A stretch of 64,000 nt of DNA from Pedobacter africanus (lineage in GTDB: Bacteria > Bacteroidota > Bacteroidia > Sphingobacteriales > Sphingobacteriaceae), in NCBI RefSeq assembly GCF_900176535.1, contig NZ_FWXT01000004.1, forward strand, positions 456,489 through 520,488. Reading direction: 5' to 3'. The notes under the pieces are model-generated. The model saw only the letters and a list, made by a program, of their open reading frames with translations. It made no database searches and was not told the origin of the DNA. How positions within the stretch are numbered: position 1 is the stretch's first letter; every line of letters begins with the position of its first letter. The position numbers were made by a program, and so were the translations under genes. Positions 7,408 through 15,238 of the stretch are shown piece by piece.

Positions 7408-9321
7408 TTAATCGGCATCTACAGCCTCTGCATACATCTCGTTGATGGCTTCTGCATACTTGGTTTCTATAACCTTTCGCTTGGCTTTTAATGTAGGTGT
7501 GATTTCACCTTCTTCAATGCTGAAAGGATTACGTTTGACCTTAAAATTCTTAATGCGCTCGAATTTAGCCAGTTCGCTGGACAGCTTCTTCAGGTCCTGG
7601 CCGATCCAATCCGTGATTTCTTTTTCTGCTATAAAGATTTCCGGTTTTTCGAAAAAGGATTCGGGAAGTTTAAATGCCTCCTGCATATTTTCTTTATTCG
7701 GAATGACGATAGCCGTAAGGTATTCACGTTTATCTCCGATCAGGAAGATCTGGTCTATTTTCAGACTTTTTAAATAAATATTTTCTACCGGGGTAGGGTA
7801 CACATTTTTTCCGTAGGCATTTACGATCATGTTTTTAAGCCGGTCAGTAATCTGCAGGTTCCCTTTGTAGAAACGGCCGATATCACCTGTATGGAACCAA
7901 TCGTCCTTATCAATTGCCTCTGCCGTTTCTGCTGGTTTATTGAAATAGCCCTGCATTACACAATGGCCCCTCACAATGATTTCACCTTCGGCACATTCAA
8001 AGTCTTCATTAAAAGTTTCATGGGTCTGAATGCTGATCATTTGTTTGCTTTCCACATCCTGTATGCCAATCTCTATTCCCGGAATTACACGGCCTACTGT
8101 ACCATAAACCTGTCTGTGATACTCTGTAACAGCCATTACCGGCGATGTTTCCGTAAGCCCAAAGCCTTCTAATATTTTAATGCCAAGGTTCCCAAAAAAT
8201 TCACCCACATTTTTGGGAAGGGCCGCACCACCAGAGATCATGAACTTTAGACGTCCACCGGTTTTTTCTTTTATTTTGCTGAATACCAGCTTTTCTGCAA
8301 GCGCCTTTTTTGCACTGAGCAAAATGCCCGGGGTCTTTCCAGTTTCTTTTATCCTTCTGTAGTCCTGACCTGCTTCTAGGGCCCATAAAAAGATTTTTGC
8401 CTTTACACCCCCGGCGGCAGTACCACTTTTAATGGCTTTGTCGTGAATTCTTTCCAGCAACCGCGGAACACAGCTCATTACCGTTGGTTTTATTTCAGCC
8501 ATGTTCCTGGCCAGCAATTCCAGGCTTTGTGCATAAGCTATTTTACAACCTTGTGCACAGCATACATGGTAGGTCGCTGTACGCTCAAAAACGTGCGATA
8601 GCGGAAGGAAGGACAGAAATGTTTCTGTTTGATCAATTACAGGGATCTGCTGCAAACATACCTTTACGTTTTCTACAAAATTACTGTGGGAAAGCATTAC
8701 CCCTTTTGGCGTTCCGGTAGTGCCGGAGGTATAGATCAATGAGGAAATATCAGCTGGTTTTACCGTACTTCGGATTTTGCCGATGGCTTCCAGTTGTGCT
8801 GCATCCAGTTTACCCGTAGCAGCCAGTACTTCTTCAAAGCTGATGATCTGTGCTTTTAGGTTTTCTGGGATATTTACTTTCTGATATTCCGGAAATGCCG
8901 GTATGATGTATTCCAGGTGCCTGCAGTTGGCTGCGATTTTCAGAATTTTTTTATACAGAAAGGTATTGCCGATCAATATGGCCCGCATACCTGAATCGTT
9001 TACGATGTAGGCGACTTCATGCTCAGACAGGGTAGGATAGATAGATACATTAATGGCGCCAATCTGTTGTATGCCCTGATCGTAGTACACATATTCCGGA
9101 GAATTTTCTATCATAAGTCCCATCCGGTCGCCCCTGGTAATCCCTTTTTGCAGGAAAAAGGCCGAGACAGCATCTGCACAATCCAAGGTCTGCTGATAAG
9201 ATATTTCCTCCCAAACTGTATTCTTTTTGTGGATCAGAAATGTTTCTTCCGGTTTATGGATGTTTTCTACCACATTACGCAATAGGCTGGGTATGGTAGA
9301 ATGCGCATTAAATAATTCCAT
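7408..9321 (-). CDS. Long-chain acyl-CoA synthetase (AMP-forming)
   Basis: 637 residues from the ATG at 9319-9321 (MELFNAHSTIPSLLRN). A 21-codon upstream extension would cross a hairpin and is rejected. The enzyme activates fatty acids with ATP and CoA. Visible motifs are the AMP-binding P-loop YTSGTTGTPKGVMLSH, the linker-type GFGLTETSPV, the hinge region DDWFHTGDIG, and a C-terminal Lys-containing domain (TDRLKNMIVNAYGKNVYPTPVE). This matches the eukaryote-like FadD15/ACSL group common in Bacteroidota. It is likely used for exogenous fatty-acid uptake or membrane lipid recycling. TATATTTG (minus strand, 9389-9382) is a candidate promoter. The gene follows the isc operon but is probably a separate unit. 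Confidence 0.93.
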   Translation of the reverse strand: MELFNAHSTIPSLLRNVVENIHKPEETFLIHKKNTVWEEISYQQTLDCADAVSAFFLQKGITRGDRMGLMIENSPEYVYYDQGIQQIGAINVSIYPTLSEHEVAYIVNDSGMRAILIGNTFLYKKILKIAANCRHLEYIIPAFPEYQKVNIPENLKAQIISFEEVLAATGKLDAAQLEAIGKIRSTVKPADISSLIYTSGTTGTPKGVMLSHSNFVENVKVCLQQIPVIDQTETFLSFLPLSHVFERTATYHVCCAQGCKIAYAQSLELLARNMAEIKPTVMSCVPRLLERIHDKAIKSGTAAGGVKAKIFLWALEAGQDYRRIKETGKTPGILLSAKKALAEKLVFSKIKEKTGGRLKFMISGGAALPKNVGEFFGNLGIKILEGFGLTETSPVMAVTEYHRQVYGTVGRVIPGIEIGIQDVESKQMISIQTHETFNEDFECAEGEIIVRGHCVMQGYFNKPAETAEAIDKDDWFHTGDIGRFYKGNLQITDRLKNMIVNAYGKNVYPTPVENIYLKSLKIDQIFLIGDKREYLTAIVIPNKENMQEAFKLPESFFEKPEIFIAEKEITDWIGQDLKKLSSELAKFERIKNFKVKRNPFSIEEGEITPTLKAKRKVIETKYAEAINEMYAEAVDAD

Positions 9322-9340
9322 GACTGCTGGTTTGGTTATT

Positions 9341-9380
9341 ATAAAAATAGGCCGCTCCAGATTGAACTGTAACGGCCTAT
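9341..9380 (-). terminator. Terminator of the iscSUA operon, with the acyl-CoA synthetase -7 box just upstream
   Basis: 8-bp perfect stem ATAGGCCG / CGGCCTAT (9347-9354 with 9373-9380), 18-nt loop, followed on the minus strand by TTTTTAT. The TATATTTG box at 9389-9382 directly precedes it. Transcription from that box would begin near 9375, inside the first arm, so the new transcript would not form the full stem. Confidence 0.65.
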
Positions 9381-9399
9381 GCAAATATAATAATTGTAT

Positions 9400-9726
9400 T
9401 TAAACAGAAAAACTTTCGCCACAACCGCAGGAGCGGCTTGCATTCGGGTTATTAAAATTAAAACCCTTTCCGTTTAAACCATCTGTAAAATCAAGCTCTG
9501 TGCCTGCCAGATAAAGGAAAGATTTCATATCCAGGGCAATCCTGATGCCTTTATCTTCAAAAAACTGATCTCCGGCATTTTCTTCATTGTCGAAATCCAG
9601 ATTGTAAGATAGTCCTGAACATCCCCCCCCTTTGACAGACACACGCAAAAAATAGGTGGTATCCATCTGCGCCTCTTCCATCAGCTGGTCGATTTTGCTT
9701 TTTGCTTTATCAGTGATTGTAATCAT
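9400..9726 (-). CDS. iscA: Fe-S cluster assembly protein of the IscA/HesB (A-type carrier) family
   Basis: 108 residues. A-type carriers take nascent Fe-S clusters from IscU and pass them to apo-proteins. The three conserved cysteines are present: Cys36 in GGGCSGLSYNL and Cys100/Cys102 in SCGCGESFSV at the C-terminus. It is the third gene of iscS-iscU-iscA, 67 bp after iscU, and is followed by a terminator. Whether it functions like IscA, ErpA or SufA cannot be decided from sequence. The isc-type neighbours favour IscA. Confidence 0.94.
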   Translation of the reverse strand: MITITDKAKSKIDQLMEEAQMDTTYFLRVSVKGGGCSGLSYNLDFDNEENAGDQFFEDKGIRIALDMKSFLYLAGTELDFTDGLNGKGFNFNNPNASRSCGCGESFSV

Positions 9727-9793
9727 TTCTTTACTATTTAGACCTGTCTGAGGTCATACAAAAACTATACCTATTCAAAAACCGGTAAGGCCG

Positions 9794-10207
9794 TTAATGA
9801 TGAGATTTAGGCAATTCAATTGGCTCCATGCCGTTTTTAACGCGGTAGTCATTGATGGCCGATTTGATCGCATCTTCTGCCAATACCGAGCAATGAATTT
9901 TTACCGGTGGCAAAGCCAGTTCCTCAACAATATCCATATTGTCAATAGCCAGTGCCTCATCAATGTTTTTGCCTTTCAGCCATTCTGTTGCCAGCGATGA
10001 AGATGCAATTGCAGAACCACAGCCAAATGTTTTGAATTTAGCATCTGTGATTACGTTGTTTGCATCGACTTCAATCTGAAGGCGCATGACGTCGCCGCAC
10101 TCAGGTGCGCCAACAAGTCCGGTACCAACTGATTTACTGTCTTTATTTAAAGTACCAACGTTTCTTGGGTTGGTATAATGATCTATTACTTTTTCTGAAT
10201 ATGCCAT
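9794..10207 (-). CDS. iscU: Fe-S cluster scaffold protein IscU
   Basis: 137 residues. The scaffold builds [2Fe-2S]/[4Fe-4S] clusters from sulfur delivered by IscS. All ligands are visible: Cys37 and Asp39 (APECGDVM), Cys63 (TFGCGSAIASSS), and His105/Cys106 after LPPVK (99-103), which is the HscA chaperone recognition sequence. The start matches the family (MAYSEKVIDHYTNPRNVG). It follows iscS by 21 bp. No hscA, hscB, fdx or iscR is found in the window, so the cluster is shorter than the E. coli isc operon. Confidence 0.97.
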   Translation of the reverse strand: MAYSEKVIDHYTNPRNVGTLNKDSKSVGTGLVGAPECGDVMRLQIEVDANNVITDAKFKTFGCGSAIASSSLATEWLKGKNIDEALAIDNMDIVEELALPPVKIHCSVLAEDAIKSAINDYRVKNGMEPIELPKSHH

Positions 10208-10228
10208 TTTATGCTGTTTTAATTTTTT

Positions 10229-11440
10229 TTAGTGTTCTGCCCACTCAATTTTACTCAAATCCACACCTTCTTTAAACATTTCCCAAAGTGGTGAAAGGTC
10301 TCTCAGGTGGTTAACTGCTTTTTTAGTATTCTCTATTGCATAGTCCACTTCCTCTTCGGTTGTAAAACGCCCCAATCCGTAACGGATAGAAGAATGTGCC
10401 AGGTCGTCTGACAAGCCTAAGCTTTTCAATACATAAGAAGGTTCTAACGATGCAGAAGTACAGGCAGAACCTGAAGATACCGCCAGGTCTTTCATGGCCA
10501 TCATTAAGCCTTCACCCTCTACATACTTAAAAGAAATATTAGCTACATGTGGTAAGCGGTGCTGGGTATTTCCGTTTACATAACTTTCTTCAAGCTGGGT
10601 AAGGGCATTTTCAAGTTTGTCGCGCAGGGCCGATAAACGCTTGGCTTCCTCTTCCATTTCCAGGCGGCACAGCTCACATGCTTTACCAAGGCCAACAATA
10701 CCAGGTACGTTTAAGGTACCTGAACGCATTCCGCGCTCATGACCACCACCGTCTATTTGTGCAGTTACCTTAACCCTTGGGTTTTTACGGCGTACATACA
10801 ATACACCTACACCTTTAGGTCCGTACATTTTATGCGCGGAAAAAGCCATCAGGTCAATCCCATCGGCATTTACATCTACAGGTATTTTACCAACAGCCTG
10901 TGTGGCATCAGTCATGAACAGTGCGCCATGCTTATGCGCAATAGCGCTAATTTCTTTAATAGGTTGGATAACACCGATTTCATTGTTGCCATACATAATG
11001 GTAACCAGTATGGTCTGTTCGGTCATTGCGGCTTCAAGTTCCTGAAGGTCAATTAATCCATCTTCCTTTACTTTCAGATAAGTTACTTTTGCACCCTGTT
11101 TTTCCAGGTGCTTGCAGGTGTCCAGGACGGCTTTATGTTCAGTAGTAGCGGTAATGATGTGGTTACCTTTTTCCTGGTACATTTCAAATACACCTTTGAT
11201 GCCGAGGTTATCTGCTTCAGTAGCACCTGAAGTAAAAATAATTTCTTTTTCAGTACAGCCAATCAGTTTTGCAACCTGCTCGCGTGCATAGTCTACACCC
11301 TCTTCAGCAACCCAGCCAAATGCATGGTTACGACTTGCTGCATTGCCAAATTTGTTGGTGAAATAAGGCAGCATCGCTTCCAGTACCCTTGGGTCAAGAG
11401 GTGTAGTTGCGTTATTATCTAAGTAAATAGGAAGTTCCAT
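10229..11440 (-). CDS. iscS: Cysteine desulfurase IscS
   Basis: 403 residues from the ATG at 11438-11440 (MELPIYLDNNATTPLDP). A TTG start 10 codons upstream lies in the promoter and is rejected. PLP-dependent: it converts cysteine to alanine and transfers persulfide to IscU. Visible are the PLP-lysine segment (FSAHKMYGPKGVGVLYVRR), the N-terminal DNNATTP, and the mobile-loop active-site cysteine in SSGSACTSASLEPSYVL, which places it in the IscS/NifS group I and not SufS. It leads iscS-iscU-iscA. TATCTTTG (minus strand, 11475-11468) is a good -7 box giving a leader of about 20 nt. No IscR-type operator was identified. Confidence 0.97.
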   Translation of the reverse strand: MELPIYLDNNATTPLDPRVLEAMLPYFTNKFGNAASRNHAFGWVAEEGVDYAREQVAKLIGCTEKEIIFTSGATEADNLGIKGVFEMYQEKGNHIITATTEHKAVLDTCKHLEKQGAKVTYLKVKEDGLIDLQELEAAMTEQTILVTIMYGNNEIGVIQPIKEISAIAHKHGALFMTDATQAVGKIPVDVNADGIDLMAFSAHKMYGPKGVGVLYVRRKNPRVKVTAQIDGGGHERGMRSGTLNVPGIVGLGKACELCRLEMEEEAKRLSALRDKLENALTQLEESYVNGNTQHRLPHVANISFKYVEGEGLMMAMKDLAVSSGSACTSASLEPSYVLKSLGLSDDLAHSSIRYGLGRFTTEEEVDYAIENTKKAVNHLRDLSPLWEMFKEGVDLSKIEWAEH

Positions 11441-11467
11441 TATTATATATATGTTGTTATTAACAGA

Positions 11468-11475
11468 CAAAGATA
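11468..11475 (-). promoter_or_regulatory. Candidate -7 box of the isc operon
   Basis: TATCTTTG on the minus strand fits TAnnTTTG and lies 28 bp upstream of the iscS ATG. A TTG occurs 17 bp further upstream, a slightly short spacing for the -33 element, so only the -7 box is claimed. Confidence 0.5.
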
Positions 11476-11565
11476 CAAAAAAAGATTGCCAACAATTATA
11501 AATAATAGCTATGACGGTAGCGTTAAAACATGCATTTTTACATTCTTCTAACGTTTTAAGCAGAT

Positions 11566-11967
11566 ATGAATAAGATTGAACACATCGGTATTGCTGTAAA
11601 AGACATGGATGCTTCCTGTCAGCTCTACGAACAACTGTTAGGCACCGCCTGTTATAAAAAGGAACTGGTGGAATCTGAGGGCGTGAATACCGCCTTTTTC
11701 AAAACAGGTGAAAATAAGATTGAGTTGCTGACAGCTACCGCTGATGAAAGCCCCATTGCCAGGTTCCTGGAGAAGAAGGGAGAGGGGATACATCACATTG
11801 CATTTGACGTGACAGATATTGTGTCTGAAATGGCCAGGCTCAAAGCGGAGGGGTTCACCCTGTTAAATGAAAGACCCAAAAGGGGAGCAGATAATAAACT
11901 GGTTTGTTTTGTACATCCTAAGGGCACAAACGGTGTACTTGTAGAGCTTTGTCAGGATGCAGGATAA
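11566..11967 (+). CDS. mce: Methylmalonyl-CoA epimerase
   Basis: 133 residues, VOC (glyoxalase) superfamily with two beta-alpha-beta-beta-beta units. It interconverts (R)- and (S)-methylmalonyl-CoA in the propionyl-CoA/succinyl-CoA route. The four expected metal-binding positions are His6, Glu53, His77 (GIHHIAF) and Glu127 (VLVELCQD). The N-terminus IEHIGIAVKDMDAS and the late HPKGTNGVLVEL are hallmarks of MCEE over other glyoxalases. The mutase genes are not in the window. It is divergent from iscS and has 89 bp before the L31 gene, so it is probably monocistronic. Confidence 0.93.
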   Translation: MNKIEHIGIAVKDMDASCQLYEQLLGTACYKKELVESEGVNTAFFKTGENKIELLTATADESPIARFLEKKGEGIHHIAFDVTDIVSEMARLKAEGFTLLNERPKRGADNKLVCFVHPKGTNGVLVELCQDAG

Positions 11968-11983
11968 TTTTTTCCACACATAC

Positions 11984-12014
11984 TTGCTATTAAAAAATAA
12001 AATTCAGATATTTG
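11984..12014 (+). promoter_or_regulatory. Promoter of the L31 gene
   Basis: TTG at 11984-11986, a 20-bp spacer, and GATATTTG at 12007-12014 (consensus TAnnTTTG, one mismatch). The predicted transcript starts near 12021, leaving a leader of about 36 nt. No obvious regulatory hairpin is seen in it. Confidence 0.5.
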
Positions 12015-12056
12015 CATCCTTAAAAATAAGCGACAAATAAGATATAATAATATAAT

Positions 12057-12305
12057 ATGAAAAAAGATCTGCATCCATCAAGCTATAGATTTGTAGTATT
12101 TAAAGACATGTCAAACGACTACGCTTTTTTAACAAAATCTTGTGTAGATACTAAAGAAACTATCCAGTGGGAAGATGGCAACGAGTATCCTTTATATAAA
12201 TTAGAGATTTCTCATACTTCTCACCCTTTCTATACCGGAAAAATGAAATTGGTCGATACAGCTGGTCGTATCGATAAATTCAAAACCCGTTACGCTAAAA
12301 AGTAA
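12057..12305 (+). CDS. rpmE2: 50S ribosomal protein L31, type B (zinc-free)
   Basis: 82 residues. It starts MKKDLHPSSYRFVVFKD and ends KTRYAKK, the type B pattern. The CxxC zinc ligands of the C+ form are missing (only one Cys, in KSCVDTKE), so it is the C-minus form used without zinc. In many bacteria two L31 copies exist and the C- form is induced by zinc depletion. Here no second copy lies in the window. Monocistronic, with its own promoter and terminator. Confidence 0.95.
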   Translation: MKKDLHPSSYRFVVFKDMSNDYAFLTKSCVDTKETIQWEDGNEYPLYKLEISHTSHPFYTGKMKLVDTAGRIDKFKTRYAKK

Positions 12306-12330
12306 TGCTATAGAAATAAGAAATTATTTG

Positions 12331-12367
12331 AGTCCCGATGCTGTTGCTTCGGGACTTTTTTTATTTT
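12331..12367 (+). terminator. Terminator of the L31 gene
   Basis: 8-bp stem AGTCCCGA / TCGGGACT (12331-12338 with 12349-12356), 10-nt loop, then an unbroken T run. It ends 9 bp before the next gene start. Confidence 0.92.
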
Positions 12368-12375
12368 TGTAGCTT

Positions 12376-13551
12376 ATGATGATCAATTTATTTGATGATA
12401 ATGCCTGGCAGTCCCTTCGCCCATTATCTTTTACAAGACCTGTTGCAGATCTTCGTGTAGGAATTCTTACGATTGCAGAGAAATGGACGAAACATCTGAA
12501 TGCCGAATGCGGGTTTATCACTTTAGCACACTTATCTGTTAAATATCCGTCATTAAAAGAAGGCTGTTTGTATATCAATGGTTCTGTTTGCCCGGATGAG
12601 TCCTTACTCGAAGCTATTGTAGCACTGCAGACCGGTGAATCGCTAAAAAAAGAAGGACTCCTGATTGCCTTTAAAACTGATTATGGAACAACTGATGTGA
12701 TGAAAACAGCAGATCAGTTAAAACCGAAGGAATACAACAGAGATTTTACCAGGATTGTAGTCCCTGAAGATATTTTCAGAAATAATGATATTGAACTTAG
12801 GAAGGATTTTGCACTGATCACAAAAGGACGAAGTTCCGCAGCATTGAGTGCTACCAATACCTTATTGGGTAATGACATCTTTGTTGAAGAAGGAGGGGGA
12901 GCAGAGTGTTCCACTTTTAACAGTTTAAACGGGCCTATATATATAGGCAGAAATAGTCAGGTTTGGGAAGGCTGTCATATCCGGGGTTCTTTTGCGCTGT
13001 GCGACAATTCGCAGATTAAAATGGGCGCAAAAATTTACGCACAAACCACCATTGGCCCCTACAGCAGGGTTGGCGGAGAAATTAACAATGCCGTAATCTG
13101 GGGGTATTCCTCCAAAGGACATGAAGGCTATCTGGGTAATTCGGTGCTTGGACAGTGGTGCAATATCGGGGCCGACAGCAACAACTCTAACCTGAAAAAC
13201 AATTATGCCGAAGTAAGGCTTTGGGATTATGCAACAGAAGGGTTCCGGAAAACCGGCTTGCAGTTTTGCGGCCTCATCATGGCCGATCATTCCAAATGCG
13301 GCATCAATACCATGTTCAATACCGGTACAGTGACCGGTGTCAGCGCTAATGTTTTCGGTCCCGGTTTCCCCCGAAATTTTATACCTGACTTTGCATGGGG
13401 AGGCGCACAAGGATTTGACGTTTACAAATTAGATAAGATGTTTGAAACAGCAGAAAAGGTGTATGAACGCAGAAATATACCCTTTGATCAGACAGAAAAA
13501 GATATCTTGCAGGCTGTTTTTGACATGACAGAAAATTACAGACATTTTTAG
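12376..13551 (+). CDS. GlmU-like sugar nucleotidyltransferase (alternative GlmU family)
   Basis: 391 residues. The N-terminus (MMINLFDDNAWQSLRPLSFTRPVADLRVGIL) is the altered nucleotidyltransferase domain of the Bacteroidota 'alternative GlmU' family. The C-terminal half is a left-handed beta-helix with hexapeptide-like turns (IYIGRNSQVWEGCHIRGS, IKMGAKIYAQTTIGPYSRVGGE, NSVLGQWCNIGADSNNSNL). Proteins of this type are thought to make UDP-GlcNAc for cell-wall synthesis where canonical GlmU is absent. That role is known for the family by inference, not shown here. It sits 60 bp upstream of tpiA on the same strand. Its start is either of two adjacent ATGs (12376, 12379). Confidence 0.85.
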   Translation: MMINLFDDNAWQSLRPLSFTRPVADLRVGILTIAEKWTKHLNAECGFITLAHLSVKYPSLKEGCLYINGSVCPDESLLEAIVALQTGESLKKEGLLIAFKTDYGTTDVMKTADQLKPKEYNRDFTRIVVPEDIFRNNDIELRKDFALITKGRSSAALSATNTLLGNDIFVEEGGGAECSTFNSLNGPIYIGRNSQVWEGCHIRGSFALCDNSQIKMGAKIYAQTTIGPYSRVGGEINNAVIWGYSSKGHEGYLGNSVLGQWCNIGADSNNSNLKNNYAEVRLWDYATEGFRKTGLQFCGLIMADHSKCGINTMFNTGTVTGVSANVFGPGFPRNFIPDFAWGGAQGFDVYKLDKMFETAEKVYERRNIPFDQTEKDILQAVFDMTENYRHF

Positions 13552-13610
13552 ACAGGTGTGCAGTCTGAAATCTTTACATAAAACCTAAAATAACAATATA
13601 TTTAACAACG

Positions 13611-14372
13611 ATGAGGAAAAAAATAGTTGCAGGAAACTGGAAAATGAACCTGGATTATGCAGAAGGCATATCTTTATTTTCAGAAATAGTTAATATGGTA
13701 AGGGATGAAAAAAAAGGCGATCAGACTGCCATCATCTGTGCACCATACATTCATTTAAACAGCCTGGCTAAATTAGGTGGCGATGTAGTGAAAATTGGTG
13801 CGCAAAATTGCCACCAGAACGATAGTGGTGCATATACCGGTGAAATATCGGCGGGTATGATCAAATCCGTTGGCTGTGCCTATATCATCATCGGACATTC
13901 TGAAAGACGTCAGTATTTTGCTGAAAGTGATGAGATGCTTGCTCAAAAAACAGTGAAAGTATTGGAAAACGGGTTAACCCCAATCTTCTGCATAGGCGAG
14001 ACACTGGAAGAAAGAAATAATGGCAGTTATTTTGAAGTACTTAAAGCCCAGTTAGTAAAAGGGCTTTTCGGACTAAGCGCTATAGATTTTTCTAAAATAG
14101 TTATAGCATACGAACCGGTATGGGCTATTGGTACCGGCCTTACGGCTTCATCAGAACAGGCCCAGGAGGTACATGCTTTTATCAGAAAAGAAATTGCAGC
14201 CAAATACAGCAATGCCATAGCAGAGGAAACCACGATTTTATATGGCGGAAGCTGTAACCCTAAAAATGCTGCAGAACTATTTTCCCAGAAAGATATTGAC
14301 GGGGGATTGATCGGCGGAGCTTCCCTGAAATCGAGGGATTTTGTGGATATCGTTAAAGTTTTTAATTCCTAG
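13611..14372 (+). CDS. tpiA: Triosephosphate isomerase
   Basis: 253 residues, a complete TIM barrel. It interconverts dihydroxyacetone phosphate and glyceraldehyde 3-phosphate in glycolysis. Catalytic residues are all present: Lys11 (GNWKMN), His96 (IIGHSERR) and Glu168 (AYEPVWAIGTG). The phosphate-binding loop LYGGSCNP and the late DGGLIGGASL are present too. Its TAG (14370-14372) abuts the prmA ATG with no spacer, so the two are translationally linked. Confidence 0.98.
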   Translation: MRKKIVAGNWKMNLDYAEGISLFSEIVNMVRDEKKGDQTAIICAPYIHLNSLAKLGGDVVKIGAQNCHQNDSGAYTGEISAGMIKSVGCAYIIIGHSERRQYFAESDEMLAQKTVKVLENGLTPIFCIGETLEERNNGSYFEVLKAQLVKGLFGLSAIDFSKIVIAYEPVWAIGTGLTASSEQAQEVHAFIRKEIAAKYSNAIAEETTILYGGSCNPKNAAELFSQKDIDGGLIGGASLKSRDFVDIVKVFNS

Positions 14373-15212
14373 ATGAACTACATACAGGTAACCTTCAGTT
14401 TTACGGCCATAGAGGAATATCAGCAGGATCTTTTGATTGCTGAACTGGGCGATATCGGCTTCAATACTTTTGAAGATACAGCGGCAGGTTTTATGGCATT
14501 TATTGATTTTCCCGCTTACAGCGAAGATCAGTTGGAAAAAGTGCTGGAACAGTTTGATGGTGAATTTCAATGCAGCTATGAAGTGGCAGAAATTGCAGGG
14601 AAAAATTGGAATGAGGAATGGGAAAAGAACTTTGAGCCTTTGATCATTTCCGATCAATGCTACGTACGTGCAACTTTTCATGAGCCCAGGCCTCAATATC
14701 CATATGAGATTGTTATAGATCCTAAAATGGCTTTCGGTACCGGGCACCACCAAACTACAACCATGATGATCCAATACTTGCTGGATACAGATGTGGAAGG
14801 TAAAACTTTGCTGGATATGGGCTGTGGAACAGCTATTCTGGCTATTCTGGCTGCAAAAAAAGGTGCCTCGAGCCTGGTGGCTATAGATAATGATGAAGTC
14901 TGTTACCTCAGTGCAATTGAAAATGCTGCGCTGAACAATATTGTCAATATGAAGGCATTGTGTGGGGGTAAGGAGGTTATTCCGGATCAGACATTTGATG
15001 TGATCCTGGCCAATATTAACCGCAATATCCTGTTAGACCAAATCCCCTCGTATAACGATGTACTAAGGCCCGGTGGCAGTATTTTTTTTAGCGGATTTTA
15101 TGAATCACCAGACCTGGATATGATCAGGCAAGCCTGTGCGCCTTTTGGCATCCGCTATGTTAACCATAAAAAAACAGGAGAATGGGTAGCCGCTTATTTT
15201 AAGAAGGATTAA
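14373..15212 (+). CDS. prmA: Ribosomal protein L11 methyltransferase
   Basis: 279 residues. It methylates ribosomal protein L11 using S-adenosylmethionine. The N-terminal substrate-recognition domain (~1-100) is joined to a Rossmann methyltransferase. The hallmark DPKMAFGTGHHQTT segment, SAM motif I (LLDMGCGTAILAILAAKKGA), motif II (VAIDNDEV) and the post-motif ILANINRNIL (in place of NPP/DPP, as in PrmA) are all present. It starts directly after the tpiA stop and is followed 26 bp later by the Mur ligase gene, making a likely tpiA-prmA-mpl transcript. Confidence 0.95.
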   Translation: MNYIQVTFSFTAIEEYQQDLLIAELGDIGFNTFEDTAAGFMAFIDFPAYSEDQLEKVLEQFDGEFQCSYEVAEIAGKNWNEEWEKNFEPLIISDQCYVRATFHEPRPQYPYEIVIDPKMAFGTGHHQTTTMMIQYLLDTDVEGKTLLDMGCGTAILAILAAKKGASSLVAIDNDEVCYLSAIENAALNNIVNMKALCGGKEVIPDQTFDVILANINRNILLDQIPSYNDVLRPGGSIFFSGFYESPDLDMIRQACAPFGIRYVNHKKTGEWVAAYFKKD

Positions 15213-15238
15213 TCCGCAGACCATAATAAATTATAAAG

